This document shows positions 9,071 to 18,794 of a stretch of 64,000 nt of DNA, in pieces; the first letter of the stretch is position 1; each line of letters begins with the position of its first letter. The position numbers and the translations under genes were made by a program. The stretch covers positions 30,912 to 94,911 of the forward strand of contig NZ_QDAE01000013.1 in the NCBI RefSeq assembly GCF_003075455.1, read 5' to 3'. This DNA is from Arthrobacter sp. Bz4 (GTDB lineage: Bacteria; Actinomycetota; Actinomycetes; Actinomycetales; Micrococcaceae). Under the pieces are notes generated by a model. That model saw only the letters and a list, made by a program, of their open reading frames with translations. It was not told the origin of the DNA and did not search any database.

Positions 9071-9289
9071 ATGCGCACCAGTGCCTTTTGGCGGCTTATG
9101 GATGACGAGTTCGGCGCGGGGTACTCCCGTACTCTGGCCCGAACGATCGTCCTCGCCGAACTCGGCGGCCGCACCCCTGAAGAGGCCCTGGGTGCCGGAA
9201 TCAGCCCGCGCGATATCTGGGTCGCGGTGTGTGACCTCCAGGATGTCCCGTCGGAACGCCGTTTAGGCAAGGACATCACTCCCAAATAG
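9071..9289 (+). CDS. DUF3046 domain-containing protein
   Basis: This 72-residue cytoplasmic protein reads MRTSAFWRLMDDEFG...LARTIVLAELGGRTPEEALGAG, the pattern of DUF3046, a small actinobacterial family of unknown function found just upstream of recA. The conserved position suggests a link to DNA repair, but nothing in the sequence identifies an activity. Confidence 0.9.
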   Translation: MRTSAFWRLMDDEFGAGYSRTLARTIVLAELGGRTPEEALGAGISPRDIWVAVCDLQDVPSERRLGKDITPK

Positions 9290-9324
9290 TCCGGATGCGG
9301 CACCTGACACGCCGCCCAAGTTAT

Positions 9325-9340
9325 TCGAATACTTGTTCGG
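9325..9340. promoter_or_regulatory. LexA (SOS) box upstream of recA
   Basis: TCGAAT-ACTT-GTTCGG matches the actinobacterial LexA operator TCGAAC-N4-GTTCGA in 10 of 12 half-site positions. It is 140 bp before the recA start. Confidence 0.8.
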
Positions 9341-9479
9341 ATAGGACTATCATTTCTAACAGACGGCTGTCGTGGTTATCCACATACGCCGTGAAGCTTC
9401 TCAATTTGTCAGTGCCCCGGGCTACGGTCGAATTGAACACGAAAACGGCCGCAACGGCCATAACCAACCGAGGTGAAGA

Positions 9480-10553
9480 ATGGCCGCACCAGCAGACCGC
9501 GAGAAAGCTCTCGAAGCAGCACTTGCGCAGATCGACAAGCAGTATGGCAAAGGCTCGGTGATGCGCCTGGGTGATGAGGTGCGCGCCCCCATCGAAACGA
9601 TTTCGACCAGCTCCATCGCACTTGACGCTGCACTGGGCATAGGCGGGCTGCCCCGCGGCAGGGTCGTCGAAATCTACGGACCGGAGTCCTCGGGTAAGAC
9701 CACGCTGGCACTGCACGCGGTCGCCAACGCGCAGCGCAACGGTGGCATCGCGGCATTCATTGATGCTGAACACGCACTCGACCCCGAATACGCGAAGCGG
9801 CTCGGCGTCGACACCGACGCGCTCCTGGTCTCCCAGCCGGACACCGGTGAGCAGGCGCTGGAAATCATGGACATGCTGATCGGGTCAGGATCGATCGACG
9901 TGATCGTCATTGACTCGGTTGCTGCGCTGGTGCCCCGCGCGGAAATCGAGGGTGACATGGGAGATAGCCATGTGGGCCTGCAGGCACGGCTGATGAGCCA
10001 GGCGCTCCGGAAGATCACCGGCCGTCTCGCCCAAAGCAAAACCACAGCTATTTTCATCAACCAGTTGCGCGAGAAGATCGGCGTGTTCTTCGGTAGCCCC
10101 GAGACCACCACGGGTGGCAAGGCGCTGAAGTTCTACGCCTCCATCCGCATCGATGTACGCCGGATTGAAACCCTCAAGGAGGGCGCTGTCCCGGTAGGAA
10201 ACCGGACCCGCGCCAAGGTAGTCAAGAACAAGATGGCACCGCCCTTCAAACAAGCCGAATTCGACATCCTGTACGGCTATGGAATTTCCCGTGAGGGCGG
10301 GCTGATCGATGTTGGAGTCGAGAACGGTCTCGTGAAGAAGTCGGGTGCCTGGTTCACCTACGACGGCGACCAGCTGGGCCAGGGTAAGGAAAACGCACGG
10401 AAGTTCCTGCTCGACAACCCCGACCTGACCGACGAACTGGAACGGCGCATCCGCGAGAAACTCGGTGTTGGATTGGCTGCTGAAGAGGCGGCGGTCGAGC
10501 CCAAGGCGAAGGCTGAGCCGAAACTGAAAGCGGTCAGCGGAGAGAACCGCTAG
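9480..10553 (+). CDS. recA: Recombinase RecA
   Basis: RecA forms filaments on single-stranded DNA, drives homologous recombination and triggers LexA autocleavage. The 357-residue protein has Walker [10 protein letters not shown] (near residue 67), the Walker B region [13 protein letters not shown], the signature [14 protein letters not shown] and a lysine/alanine-rich C-terminal tail typical of actinobacteria. The ATG follows a GAGGTGAAG ribosome site, and a LexA box lies upstream. No intein is present. recX starts 6 bp downstream. Confidence 0.98.
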   Translation: MAAPADREKALEAALAQIDKQYGKGSVMRLGDEVRAPIETISTSSIALDAALGIGGLPRGRVVEIYGPESSGKTTLALHAVANAQRNGGIAAFIDAEHALDPEYAKRLGVDTDALLVSQPDTGEQALEIMDMLIGSGSIDVIVIDSVAALVPRAEIEGDMGDSHVGLQARLMSQALRKITGRLAQSKTTAIFINQLREKIGVFFGSPETTTGGKALKFYASIRIDVRRIETLKEGAVPVGNRTRAKVVKNKMAPPFKQAEFDILYGYGISREGGLIDVGVENGLVKKSGAWFTYDGDQLGQGKENARKFLLDNPDLTDELERRIREKLGVGLAAEEAAVEPKAKAEPKLKAVSGENR

Positions 10554-10559
10554 CCAGCC

Positions 10560-11339
10560 ATGCCTTTCGGACAGAACAACGGTTCCCGCAGTGGATTGAA
10601 TTCCAGGCGGAAATCCGGGGCCGGCTCCGACGGGACAACCGCTCACCGGACATCAGACGGCTGGAACGCCGGTGAGCGGAAATCCGGGAGCGGGCGAAAG
10701 CCTCGTGGCCGGCAACCTGCTGGCGCCGGATCGGGTGCCATTGGCTCCTCCGGTTCGGCCTCGGAGATGTCCGCTGGCAAGGATGCAGCGGGATCTGGCG
10801 GGGGAGCCCTCGCACCCGATGCAGACCCTTACGCGACGGCACGGTCCATCGTGTTGCGGCAGCTCACCCTCGCGCCCAAAAGCCGGCATCAGCTTGCCTC
10901 CAAACTAGCGGAGCGGGACGTGCCCGCAGAGGTGGCGGTGGCCGTCCTGGACCGCTTTGAAGAAGTCCAGCTGATCGACGATGCCGAGTTCGCGATGATG
11001 TGGGTGCGTAGCCGGGCAGCGACCCGATCCCTGGCCAGGAGCGCACTGAAACGCGAACTGGCTGAGAAAGGCATCCACGGCGAGATCGCCGAGGAGGCAC
11101 TGTCCCAGGTGAGTGACGATGAGGAACGGGACGCTGCAGAACAGCTAGTGCGCCGAAAGCACCGCCCCGCCGCCACGGGTACAGATCGTGCCACCCTCGA
11201 CAAGGAAACGCGGCGGCTGGTGAGCATGCTCGGGCGCAAGGGATACAGCCCGTCGCTGGCGTTCGGTGTGGTGAAATCGGTGCTCGACGACGTCGCCGCC
11301 GGTGCAGCTGACGACGACGCCGAACCTGATTTCCTCTGA
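10560..11339 (+). CDS. recX: Regulatory protein RecX
   Basis: RecX binds and modulates RecA filaments. The 259-residue product has an N-terminal extension of about 85 residues rich in Gly/Ser/Arg with no recognisable fold, then the three-helix RecX repeats (ATARSIVLRQLTLAPKSRHQ, IDDAEFAMMWVRSRA, GRKGYSPSLAFGVVK). It follows recA by 6 bp and is very likely cotranscribed. The start is not certain because the extension is low-complexity; GTG codons further in could also serve. Confidence 0.93.
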   Translation: MPFGQNNGSRSGLNSRRKSGAGSDGTTAHRTSDGWNAGERKSGSGRKPRGRQPAGAGSGAIGSSGSASEMSAGKDAAGSGGGALAPDADPYATARSIVLRQLTLAPKSRHQLASKLAERDVPAEVAVAVLDRFEEVQLIDDAEFAMMWVRSRAATRSLARSALKRELAEKGIHGEIAEEALSQVSDDEERDAAEQLVRRKHRPAATGTDRATLDKETRRLVSMLGRKGYSPSLAFGVVKSVLDDVAAGAADDDAEPDFL

Positions 11340-11452
11340 CGAGGTCCGCCGGGCGCAGGTCAGTCACGCTCAGCCGTTATCCATTCGTTCCCTAAAACGG
11401 CCGGTTGAGGTCTGGCGGACCCAGAACACCGAACTGTAGGCTGAGCATCCTT

Positions 11453-12838
11453 ATGATCGGGCTGGCGCGGGGAATGACTGCTGCACGGACGGGCGCTGGT
11501 GCAGCGTTGGCCGTGGTGCTCCTTGGCGCTTCCCTCCTCACCTCGATCGCTCCGGCTGCAGCCCAGGACTACCCAACCTGGGACGAGATCAAGGCAGCCA
11601 AAGCCGATGCTTCAGCCAAACAAGCCCAGGTCGGCGAGATTGAAAGCCTGTTGGAAGGGCTCCGCACCGCCGCCGCCGAACTTGGCGACACCGCCGTCAG
11701 CTCAGCGGCTGATCACGCGCAGGCCGCAGAGGAACTGCGGGTGAGCGAACGGCTCTCCGACACGCTCGCCGAACAATTAGCCAATGCCGAGGCCGAGTCC
11801 GCGGACCTGCACCGGGCAGCTGGCGCAGCCGCTGCCCTCTCCTACAAGACCGGGAGCACCAACACCTCAATGCTGGCGCTGCTGGATCCGGAGGGCGCCA
11901 TGGACCTGCTGGACCGCCTGATGATACTTGAAACCGTCACCGACCGGGCTGCCGGATCCTACAACGATGCGGTCGCCGCCGAGCGTGAGGCCGAGTCACT
12001 GCGGGACCGCTATGACGCCGCCACCGAGCGGCACCGGGAACTGACGGACGAGGCAGCCGAACGGTTACGCACTGCCCAGGGCGACGACGCCGCCGCCCGC
12101 ATCTCGGTGCAGGAGCAGGAAACCCGGGCCGCAGAGCTCCTCGAGCAGCTTGCCGAACTGAACGACACCACGGCCGACCTTGAAGCCGACCGCATCCAGG
12201 GCTTGCAGGAAGAAGCGGCTTTCCTCGAACAACAGGTAGCAGCAGAGGCTGCTGCGGCGGCCCGGGCGGCAGCCGAAGCCGCGGTGGCAACGACGACGCC
12301 ACCGCGGGCTCCTGCGCCGCCGGTCGTAGCGGGTCCCGCGCCACAACCGCCGGCGCCCCAGTCTCCGGCGCCCCAGTCTCCAGCGCCTCTACCCATACCC
12401 ATCCCTGGCCCGGCCCCTGCCCCGCCCCACGCCGAGCCGGACCCCGGCACCGCGCCAACACCGCCAACACCGCCGGCACCGGCCCCCGCACCAGCCCCCG
12501 CTCCGGCACCGGGCCCCGCACCGATCGTTGACGACCCCGCCGGAGCCCAGGCCTATGCTTCATCCCGACTACCGTCGTTCGGGTGGAACGGCGACGAGTT
12601 CCAGTGTCTGGTCAATCTATGGAACAAGGAATCCCGGTGGCTGACCAGCGCGAACAACCCGTACAGCGGGGCCTACGGTATTCCCCAATCCCTGCCCGGC
12701 AGCAAGATGGGCAGCGCCGGCGCTGACTGGCGGACGAACTACCGCACCCAGATTGAATGGGGCCTCGGCTACATCTCCGGTAGATACGGTTCGCCGTGTG
12801 CAGCCTGGCAGCATTCCCAGCGGATGAACTGGTACTGA
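11453..12838 (+). CDS. Secreted coiled-coil protein with C-terminal lysozyme/transglycosylase-like domain
   Basis: The 461-residue protein begins with a signal peptide (AGAALAVVLLGASLLTSIAP, probable cleavage after AAA at about residue 37). Residues ~42-285 are a charged, alanine-rich coiled coil like those of RipA/EnvC-type cell-wall proteins, followed by a proline-alanine linker (~290-365). The C-terminal ~90 residues (FQCLVNLWNKESRW, NPYSGAYGIPQSLPGSKMG, IEWGLGYISGRYG) resemble the transglycosylase-like fold seen in actinobacterial aggregation-promoting factors, with a plausible catalytic Glu in NKESRW. It probably acts on peptidoglycan outside the membrane. Starts at 11405 and 11474 are also in frame. 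Function is inferred, not recognised by name. Confidence 0.8.
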   Translation: MIGLARGMTAARTGAGAALAVVLLGASLLTSIAPAAAQDYPTWDEIKAAKADASAKQAQVGEIESLLEGLRTAAAELGDTAVSSAADHAQAAEELRVSERLSDTLAEQLANAEAESADLHRAAGAAAALSYKTGSTNTSMLALLDPEGAMDLLDRLMILETVTDRAAGSYNDAVAAEREAESLRDRYDAATERHRELTDEAAERLRTAQGDDAAARISVQEQETRAAELLEQLAELNDTTADLEADRIQGLQEEAAFLEQQVAAEAAAAARAAAEAAVATTTPPRAPAPPVVAGPAPQPPAPQSPAPQSPAPLPIPIPGPAPAPPHAEPDPGTAPTPPTPPAPAPAPAPAPAPGPAPIVDDPAGAQAYASSRLPSFGWNGDEFQCLVNLWNKESRWLTSANNPYSGAYGIPQSLPGSKMGSAGADWRTNYRTQIEWGLGYISGRYGSPCAAWQHSQRMNWY

Positions 12839-12904
12839 CCGGTTCGCAGCGGTTGCCGCGGGAACTCCAGGTCCCGTCGATTGTGGGGGTCAGCGCAGCA
12901 CACG

Positions 12905-12910
12905 TACCCT
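12905..12910 (+). promoter_or_regulatory. Putative -10 element of leaderless miaB
   Basis: TACCCT is 6 nt before the GTG start at 12917, which lacks a Shine-Dalgarno sequence. Confidence 0.4.
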
Positions 12911-12916
12911 TAACGG

Positions 12917-14480
12917 GTGAGTCTCATTACCCCAACCCTTCCCACAGGTCCCGCCGCTGAACGGGCCGGTGTTCCTGGCGCAGCGGTGTCGGGGGCGCAG
13001 CGCACCTACGAGGTTCGGACCTACGGCTGCCAGATGAACGTCCACGACTCGGAGCGCATCTCCGGGCTGCTGGAGGCCGCCGGCTATGCCGCAGCAACGG
13101 ACACCCAGGCCGACGTCGTCGTGTTCAATACCTGCGCGGTCAGGGAGAACGCCGACAACAAGCTCTACGGCAACCTCGGCATGCTCGCCTCGGTCAAGGA
13201 AACGCACCCCGGCATGCAGATCGCCGTCGGTGGCTGCCTCGCCCAGAAAGACCGCGACACCATCCTGAAGAAAGCGCCGTGGGTCGACGCGGTATTCGGC
13301 ACCCACAACGTCGGCGCTCTCCCCGCGCTCCTGGAGCGGGCCCGCCACAACAACGAGGCGCAGCTGGAGATCCTCGAGTCCCTCGATGTCTTCCCGTCCA
13401 CGCTCCCGACCAAGCGCGACGCCGTCTACTCCGGCTGGGTGTCCATCTCGGTCGGCTGCAACAACACCTGTACCTTCTGCATCGTCCCTGCCCTGCGCGG
13501 CAAGGAACGCGATCGGCGACCGGGGGAGATCCTCGCCGAAATCGAGGCGCTGGTGGCCGATGGTGCGATCGAAGTGACCTTGCTGGGCCAGAACGTCAAT
13601 TCCTACGGGGTGGAGTTCGGCGACCGGGGTGCCTTCGCCAAGCTCCTCCGCGCCTGCGGGAGCATCGAGGGTCTCGAACGGGTCAGGTTCACCAGCCCCC
13701 ACCCGGCAGCCTTCACCGACGACGTCATCGACGCCATGGCCGAGACCCCCAACGTGATGCCCCAACTTCACATGCCCCTGCAATCGGGCTCCGACCAGAT
13801 CCTCAAATCGATGCGCCGCTCGTACCGGTCGTCGAAATTCCTCGGCATCCTCGACCGGGTGCGGGCCAAAATGCCCCACGCATCAATCTCCACCGACATC
13901 ATCGTCGGTTCCCCGGGGAAACCGAGGAAGACTTCCAGGCCACCCTCGACGTCGTCGAGAAGTCCCGCTTCGCCACCGCCTTCACGTTCCAGTACTCGAA
14001 GCGGCCCGGCACCCCTGCCGCTGACCTGCCCAATCAAATCCCGAGGCGGTGGTGCAGGAACGGTTCGAACGGCTGACCGCCTTGCAGGACCGCATCGCAG
14101 CAGAAGAGAATGCCCTCCAGCTCGGGCGGACGGTCGAGCTGATGGTCACCGCCCAGCAGGGCCGTAAAGCCAGCGAAACCCACCGGCTCTCGGGCCGGGC
14201 CCGTGACCAGCGCCTGGTTCATTTCTCGGTGCCCGACGGCGTCGAACCGCCCCGCCCCGGTGACCTGGTCACCGTCACGGTCACGGAGGCTGCCGCCTTC
14301 CACCTGGTGGCGGACCCCGCGACGCCGGCAGAACTTCACATCCGCCGGTCCCGGGCCGGTGACGCGTGGGATCGGGCACAGGCCGATTCGTGCGGCGTGC
14401 CAGCGCCTGGCGGGTCAGCCGCTGGCCCAGCAGGCGCCGTGTCGCTGGGGATGCCCTCGCTGCCGGTCCGCGACGCCTGA
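12917..14480 (+). pseudogene. miaB: tRNA-2-methylthio-N6-dimethylallyladenosine synthase, broken by two frameshifts
   Basis: MiaB is a radical-SAM methylthiotransferase that modifies A37 of tRNAs next to the anticodon, after MiaA. The N-terminal domain ([20 protein letters not shown]) and radical-SAM cysteines ([12 protein letters not shown]) are intact, but the frame breaks twice. At about 13910 the expected [11 protein letters not shown] needs one extra T, and at about 14041 one extra C restores [14 protein letters not shown]. The final frame carries the TRAM domain ([14 protein letters not shown]) to the stop at 14480. With both bases restored the protein would be 521 residues, a normal length. 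Sequencing undercalls in short homopolymers are more likely than real decay; miaA follows directly. Confidence 0.9.
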
Positions 14481-14482
14481 CG

Positions 14483-15412
14483 GTGCTTCCCGCTGCGCCC
14501 GCATCCCCGCCCCTGATCGCCGTCGTCGGACCCACCGGGTCGGGCAAGTCATCGCTTGGCATCGAACTCGCGCGCAGGTTCAACGGCGAAATCATCAACG
14601 CCGACTCGATGCAGTTCTATCGCGGCATGGACATTGGCACCGCCAAGGTCAGTCTTGACGAGCGGCAGGGGATACCGCATCACCTGCTCGACACGCTCGA
14701 CGTCCGGGAGGAAGCCAGCGTCGCCGCCTACCAGCAGCAGGCGCGGACCGCGATCGACGCTATCCGGGACCGCGGCAGGATGCCGATCCTGGTGGGCGGG
14801 TCGGGGCTGTACATTCGGGCGGCCCTTGACGTCCTGGAGTTCCCTGGTACCGAGCCGGGCATCCGGGCCCAGCTGGAAGCCGACCTGGCCCGCGACGGCG
14901 CGGACCTCCTCCGCGAGCGCCTCGCGGCAGTGGACCCGATCTCCGCCGGCCGGGATCTCGATGACCGCCGGCTGATCAGGGCCCTCGAAGTGTACGAGGT
15001 GACCGGCCGCCCGTTCAGCTCCTTCATGCCGCAACGCCTGTACCACCAGCCGGCACTGCAGCTGGGCCTGCGAGTGGACCGGCCGGTGTTACGTGAGCGC
15101 CTGGCTACCAGGGTCCACACCATGGTCGACGACGGGCTGCTCGACGAAGTAGCACGCCTGGACCGCCAGGGTCTGCGGAGCGGTCGGACGGCATCCCGGG
15201 CACTGGGATACGCCCAGTTCCTTCAGGTCCTCGACGGTGAGCTGACCACGGAACAGGCAGCGAGCGACACCATCGACGCGACCCGGCGGTTTGCCCGCCG
15301 CCAGCTCACCTGGTTCCGCGCCGACCCGCGAATCACGTGGCTCGACTGGGAGGATCCGCTCCTGGGCTCCCGGGCCGCAGACCACCTCCAGCAGACCTTC
15401 GGCCTATCCTAG
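14483..15412 (+). CDS. miaA: tRNA dimethylallyltransferase
   Basis: MiaA adds a dimethylallyl group to A37 of tRNAs reading U-starting codons, producing the substrate for MiaB. The 309-residue protein has a P-loop GPTGSGKSS (residues 16-24), the catalytic-region [29 protein letters not shown] and [18 protein letters not shown]. The frame is open further upstream inside miaB, but GTG at 14483, 2 bp after the miaB stop, gives the normal length and N-terminus. Confidence 0.95.
   Translation: MLPAAPASPPLIAVVGPTGSGKSSLGIELARRFNGEIINADSMQFYRGMDIGTAKVSLDERQGIPHHLLDTLDVREEASVAAYQQQARTAIDAIRDRGRMPILVGGSGLYIRAALDVLEFPGTEPGIRAQLEADLARDGADLLRERLAAVDPISAGRDLDDRRLIRALEVYEVTGRPFSSFMPQRLYHQPALQLGLRVDRPVLRERLATRVHTMVDDGLLDEVARLDRQGLRSGRTASRALGYAQFLQVLDGELTTEQAASDTIDATRRFARRQLTWFRADPRITWLDWEDPLLGSRAADHLQQTFGLS
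15405..15410 (+). promoter_or_regulatory. Putative -10 element of leaderless dapF
   Basis: TATCCT lies at the end of miaA, 6 nt before the dapF GTG, with no Shine-Dalgarno sequence. Confidence 0.4.
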
Positions 15413-15416
15413 ACAC

Positions 15417-16361
15417 GTGACTATTCAATCCGACGCACTGGTTTCACCAGCACCGACCGCCCTGAGTGGTGTCGCCTTCACCAAGGGCCACGGCACCGGA
15501 AACGATTTTGTCCTGGTCACCGACCCGGACGGCGAGCTGGAGATCGGGCCCGACGACGTCCGCACCATCTGTGACCGGCACCGTGGTATCGGCGCAGACG
15601 GGTTGATTCGAGCGATCAGATCCCGCCACCTGCCGGAGGGGCGGGTGCTGCTCCAGAGTGATCCGTCGGCCGAGTGGTTCATGGATTACCGCAACTCGGA
15701 TGGCTCGCTGTCGGAAATGTGCGGCAACGGCGTCCGGGTCTTCGTCCACCTGCTGGTCTCCGCGGGGCTGCTCAGCCTTGCCGAGGGAGCCACGGCGTCG
15801 ATTGCCACCCGCGGCGGGATCAAACTGGTGGAACGGTCCGTCGATGGTTACTCGGTGGATATGGGTCCCTGGGAGTTCATCTTCCCCGACGCTGCAGCAT
15901 CGCGAGCCACCGATTCCCTGGTGGAGGCCGATGGGCTGGAGGTTCCGCGGCCCGCCCTGTCAATCAGCATGGGCAACCCCCACACGGTCGTGGCACTGGC
16001 TGAGCCTGCCGAACTGGATGCCGCACGGCTGTTCACCGCGCCGGTCGTCGACCCAACGCCCGTCGACGGGACCAACGTCGAATTCGTGGTGCCGCACGAT
16101 CCGCTGGTGCACGACGGCGTCGGCCGCGTCAGGATGCGGGTGCATGAGCGCGGTGTGGGGGAGACCCTGTCCTGCGGGACGGGGGCGTGCGCAGTTGCGG
16201 CGGCCACGAGATTCTGGGCCGGGGCCGAAGCGCCCCTCACCTGGCGGGTCGAGGTGCCCGGCGGCGTCGTCGGCGTCCGCTTCCACGCCGGACCTGACGG
16301 GCGCGAACATGTCAGCCTGAGCGGGCCAGCCGTCCTGGTGGCGACCGGCACCTTCCTCTAA
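15417..16361 (+). CDS. dapF: Diaminopimelate epimerase
   Basis: DapF converts LL- to meso-diaminopimelate for lysine and peptidoglycan. The 314-residue protein contains both catalytic cysteines, Cys102 (EMCGNGVRVF) and Cys253 (LSCGTGACAVA), in the duplicated epimerase fold, with the start FTKGHGTGNDFVLV typical of the family. A GTG at 15417 was chosen over the open upstream frame because it follows the miaA stop by 4 nt and has a -10-like hexamer at leaderless spacing. Confidence 0.96.
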   Translation: MTIQSDALVSPAPTALSGVAFTKGHGTGNDFVLVTDPDGELEIGPDDVRTICDRHRGIGADGLIRAIRSRHLPEGRVLLQSDPSAEWFMDYRNSDGSLSEMCGNGVRVFVHLLVSAGLLSLAEGATASIATRGGIKLVERSVDGYSVDMGPWEFIFPDAAASRATDSLVEADGLEVPRPALSISMGNPHTVVALAEPAELDAARLFTAPVVDPTPVDGTNVEFVVPHDPLVHDGVGRVRMRVHERGVGETLSCGTGACAVAAATRFWAGAEAPLTWRVEVPGGVVGVRFHAGPDGREHVSLSGPAVLVATGTFL

Positions 16362-16399
16362 GGGCTCCCAGACAGCCGAGCGGTGCTAGGCGGCGTGCG

Positions 16400-17008
16400 C
16401 TAGGGAGTGAGGCGTTCCACCCGGATGATCCTGAACGACTTCGAGGTAGCAGTACGGGACACCTCGAACCCGTCGGCCAGCTGATCGGCAATCCACTTCT
16501 GCAGCGAGTCAGCGCCGAGATTCTTCTGCACCACCAGCCACGCGGACCCGCCAGGCGACAGCCGGGGCAGCCACTTCAGCAGCAGCGCGTGCAGCTCGTC
16601 CTTGCCCACCCTGATCGGTGGATTGGACCAGATGGTGTCGAAGGTGGCATCGGCGTCGACCTCTTCAGGGCGGGTCGCCACCACATTGCCCAGGCCCAAC
16701 AGTTTCGCGTTTTCCGCGGTGAGCGCCAGCGCCCGTTCGTTGACGTCGACGGCGACCACCTGGGCGTCGGGGGCCAGCAGCGCCATCGTCAGTGCCAGTG
16801 GACCCCAGCCGCAGCCAATATCGAGCATCCGGGAGCCCACCGGATTGGGGGCCTCAGCGAGCAGGATGCGGGTGCCCTTGTCGATCCCGTCGGAGCTGAA
16901 GATGCCCGAGGACGTTACCAGGGTGCGCTCTACCCCGGCCAGCACCGTGCGGAGCGGTTTGCGGGTCTCCGGGCCGGCCGGCTGGGCGCTGAAGTAGTGG
17001 GAATCCAT
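16400..17008 (-). CDS. Class I SAM-dependent methyltransferase, RsmC-like
   Basis: The 202-residue protein has the Rossmann SAM-binding motif MLDIGCGWGPLALTMALL, the acidic loop AVDVNERAL and the NPPIR motif of N2-guanine RNA methyltransferases, so it likely methylates 16S rRNA (RsmC/RlmG type). It begins MDSHYFSAQP, a common start in actinobacterial relatives; TACGCT lies 8 nt upstream of the ATG on the minus strand, so it may be leaderless. It corresponds to the catalytic half of E. coli RsmC, lacking the N-terminal domain. It is convergent with dapF, with a 38-bp gap. Confidence 0.85.
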   Translation of the reverse strand: MDSHYFSAQPAGPETRKPLRTVLAGVERTLVTSSGIFSSDGIDKGTRILLAEAPNPVGSRMLDIGCGWGPLALTMALLAPDAQVVAVDVNERALALTAENAKLLGLGNVVATRPEEVDADATFDTIWSNPPIRVGKDELHALLLKWLPRLSPGGSAWLVVQKNLGADSLQKWIADQLADGFEVSRTATSKSFRIIRVERLTP

Positions 17009-17249
17009 AACAAACCAGCGTAGTCGAGCCGCCGACGGTTTCTGGAACCCGGTCACCGCCGAATCCGCCAGCAACCTGGGCGCCCGTGAGGGGAATTTCG
17101 GTCACCGCCGTCCCGGATGGCCCGTCCGGTCCACCTTGCTCACGATAGGGCCCTGCCGCGCCGGAGGGATCAATTGCGCGCTCAGTGAAGTGCCTCACCC
17201 GATCGGGACCGGGACGACTACCATTGAAGGACACCACTTTAGGGAGCGT

Positions 17250-18794
17250 ATGACCACGAATAACGGGGGACCGGCGACGCCGGAACCAGAGATCGGCCCA
17301 GCCGAAATTCAGGCAGTGATTGACCGGATCCTGGCTAAAGACGAGGCCGCGTCCGCGAAGGGCGCAGGCAACCGTTTCGTCGGTGTCTCATCCGGGCACG
17401 ACGACGAACGGTCGTCCTACGACGGCGACCAGCAGGACCTGGACGAACGGCGTGCACTGCGACGCGTCGCAGGGCTTTCCACCGAACTCGAAGACGTCAC
17501 TGAGGTCGAATACCGGCAGCTCCGCCTCGAACGCGTCGTCCTGGCAGGGCTCTGGAGTGAAGGCACCGCCGAAGATGCTGAAAACTCGCTGCGGGAACTG
17601 TCGGCGCTGGCAGCCACCGCCGGTTCAGAGGTGCTCGACGGCATCGTCCAGCGCCGGCTCAAGCCAGACCCCGGCACCTTCCTCGGCTCGGGCAAGGCCC
17701 AGGAGCTCAAGGACATCGTGGTATCCACCGGAGCCGACACCGTCATCGTGGATAGCGAACTCTCTCCCTCCCAACGCCGCGGACTGGAAGACATCGTCAA
17801 GGTCAAGGTCATTGACCGGACGGCCCTGATCCTCGACATTTTTGCCCAGCACGCGAAATCGCGGGAGGGCAAAGCCCAGGTCGAGCTGGCACAGCTCGAA
17901 TACCTACTCCCCAGGCTGCGCGGTTGGGGTGACTCCATGTCCCGCCAGGCAGGCGGCCAGGTCGGCGGCGCCGGCGCCGGGATGGGTTCCCGTGGGCCCG
18001 GCGAAACGAAGATCGAGCTTGACCGGCGGAAGATTCGCACCCGGATGGCGAAGCTGCGCCGGGAGATCAGCGGGATGAAACCAGCCCGCGAAACAAAACG
18101 CGCCAACCGCCGTCGTAATGAGATCCCCTCGGTCGCAATCGCCGGCTACACCAACGCTGGCAAATCCTCCTTGCTGAACCGCCTCACCGACGCTGGCGTC
18201 CTGGTGGAGAACGCGCTGTTCGCCACCCTGGATCCCACGGTGCGTAAGGCCGAAACCGCCGATGGGTTGGGCTACACGCTCGCCGATACGGTCGGGTTCG
18301 TCAGGTCGCTGCCCACCCAGCTGGTTGAGGCATTCCGGTCGACGCTCGAAGAGATTGCCGACTCGGACCTGATTCTCCATGTGGTGGATGTGTCCCACCC
18401 CGATCCGGAGGGGCAGATCGCCGCGGTCCGGGAAGTGCTCTCTGAGGTCGATGCCCGCAAGGTCCCCGAAATCATTGTTCTGAACAAGGCCGATGCCGCG
18501 GATCCCTTCGTGATCGAACGCCTGCGTCAACGCGAGCCCCGGCACGTGGTGGTCTCAGCCCGCACGGGCGAGGGTATCGCCGAGCTCCTCGAAGCCGTCA
18601 GCGCTGCCATCCCGCGACCCAGCGTCAAGCTGACGCTGCTGGTGCCATACGAACGCGGCGACGTCGTCAGCAGGTTGCACCAGTCCGACGCCGAGATCCT
18701 GAACCTTGAGCACGTTGAATCGGGCACCCGGCTCGATGTCATGGTCCGTGCGGGTCTTGCCGCCGATCTGGAGGAATTCCGCCAGCATGCCTGA
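17250..18794 (+). CDS. hflX: GTPase HflX
   Basis: HflX is a ribosome-associated GTPase that splits stalled 70S/100S ribosomes. The 514-residue product has the N-terminal glycine-rich domain (DPGTFLGSGKAQELKDIV), the coiled linker with GGQVGGAGAGMGSRGPGETK, and the G domain with G1 GYTNAGKSS, G3 DTVGF and G4 LNKAD. The start ATG at 17250 follows AGGGAG by 3 nt; the frame is open to 17136. The last 8 bp overlap the downstream helicase gene. Confidence 0.95.
   Translation: MTTNNGGPATPEPEIGPAEIQAVIDRILAKDEAASAKGAGNRFVGVSSGHDDERSSYDGDQQDLDERRALRRVAGLSTELEDVTEVEYRQLRLERVVLAGLWSEGTAEDAENSLRELSALAATAGSEVLDGIVQRRLKPDPGTFLGSGKAQELKDIVVSTGADTVIVDSELSPSQRRGLEDIVKVKVIDRTALILDIFAQHAKSREGKAQVELAQLEYLLPRLRGWGDSMSRQAGGQVGGAGAGMGSRGPGETKIELDRRKIRTRMAKLRREISGMKPARETKRANRRRNEIPSVAIAGYTNAGKSSLLNRLTDAGVLVENALFATLDPTVRKAETADGLGYTLADTVGFVRSLPTQLVEAFRSTLEEIADSDLILHVVDVSHPDPEGQIAAVREVLSEVDARKVPEIIVLNKADAADPFVIERLRQREPRHVVVSARTGEGIAELLEAVSAAIPRPSVKLTLLVPYERGDVVSRLHQSDAEILNLEHVESGTRLDVMVRAGLAADLEEFRQHA

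Noticed and set aside
16386..16402. Possible fourth stop-repeat at the end of the RsmC-like gene (two TAGs 14 bp apart on the minus strand)
   Set aside because: The two flanking units share too little sequence to be called a tandem repeat.
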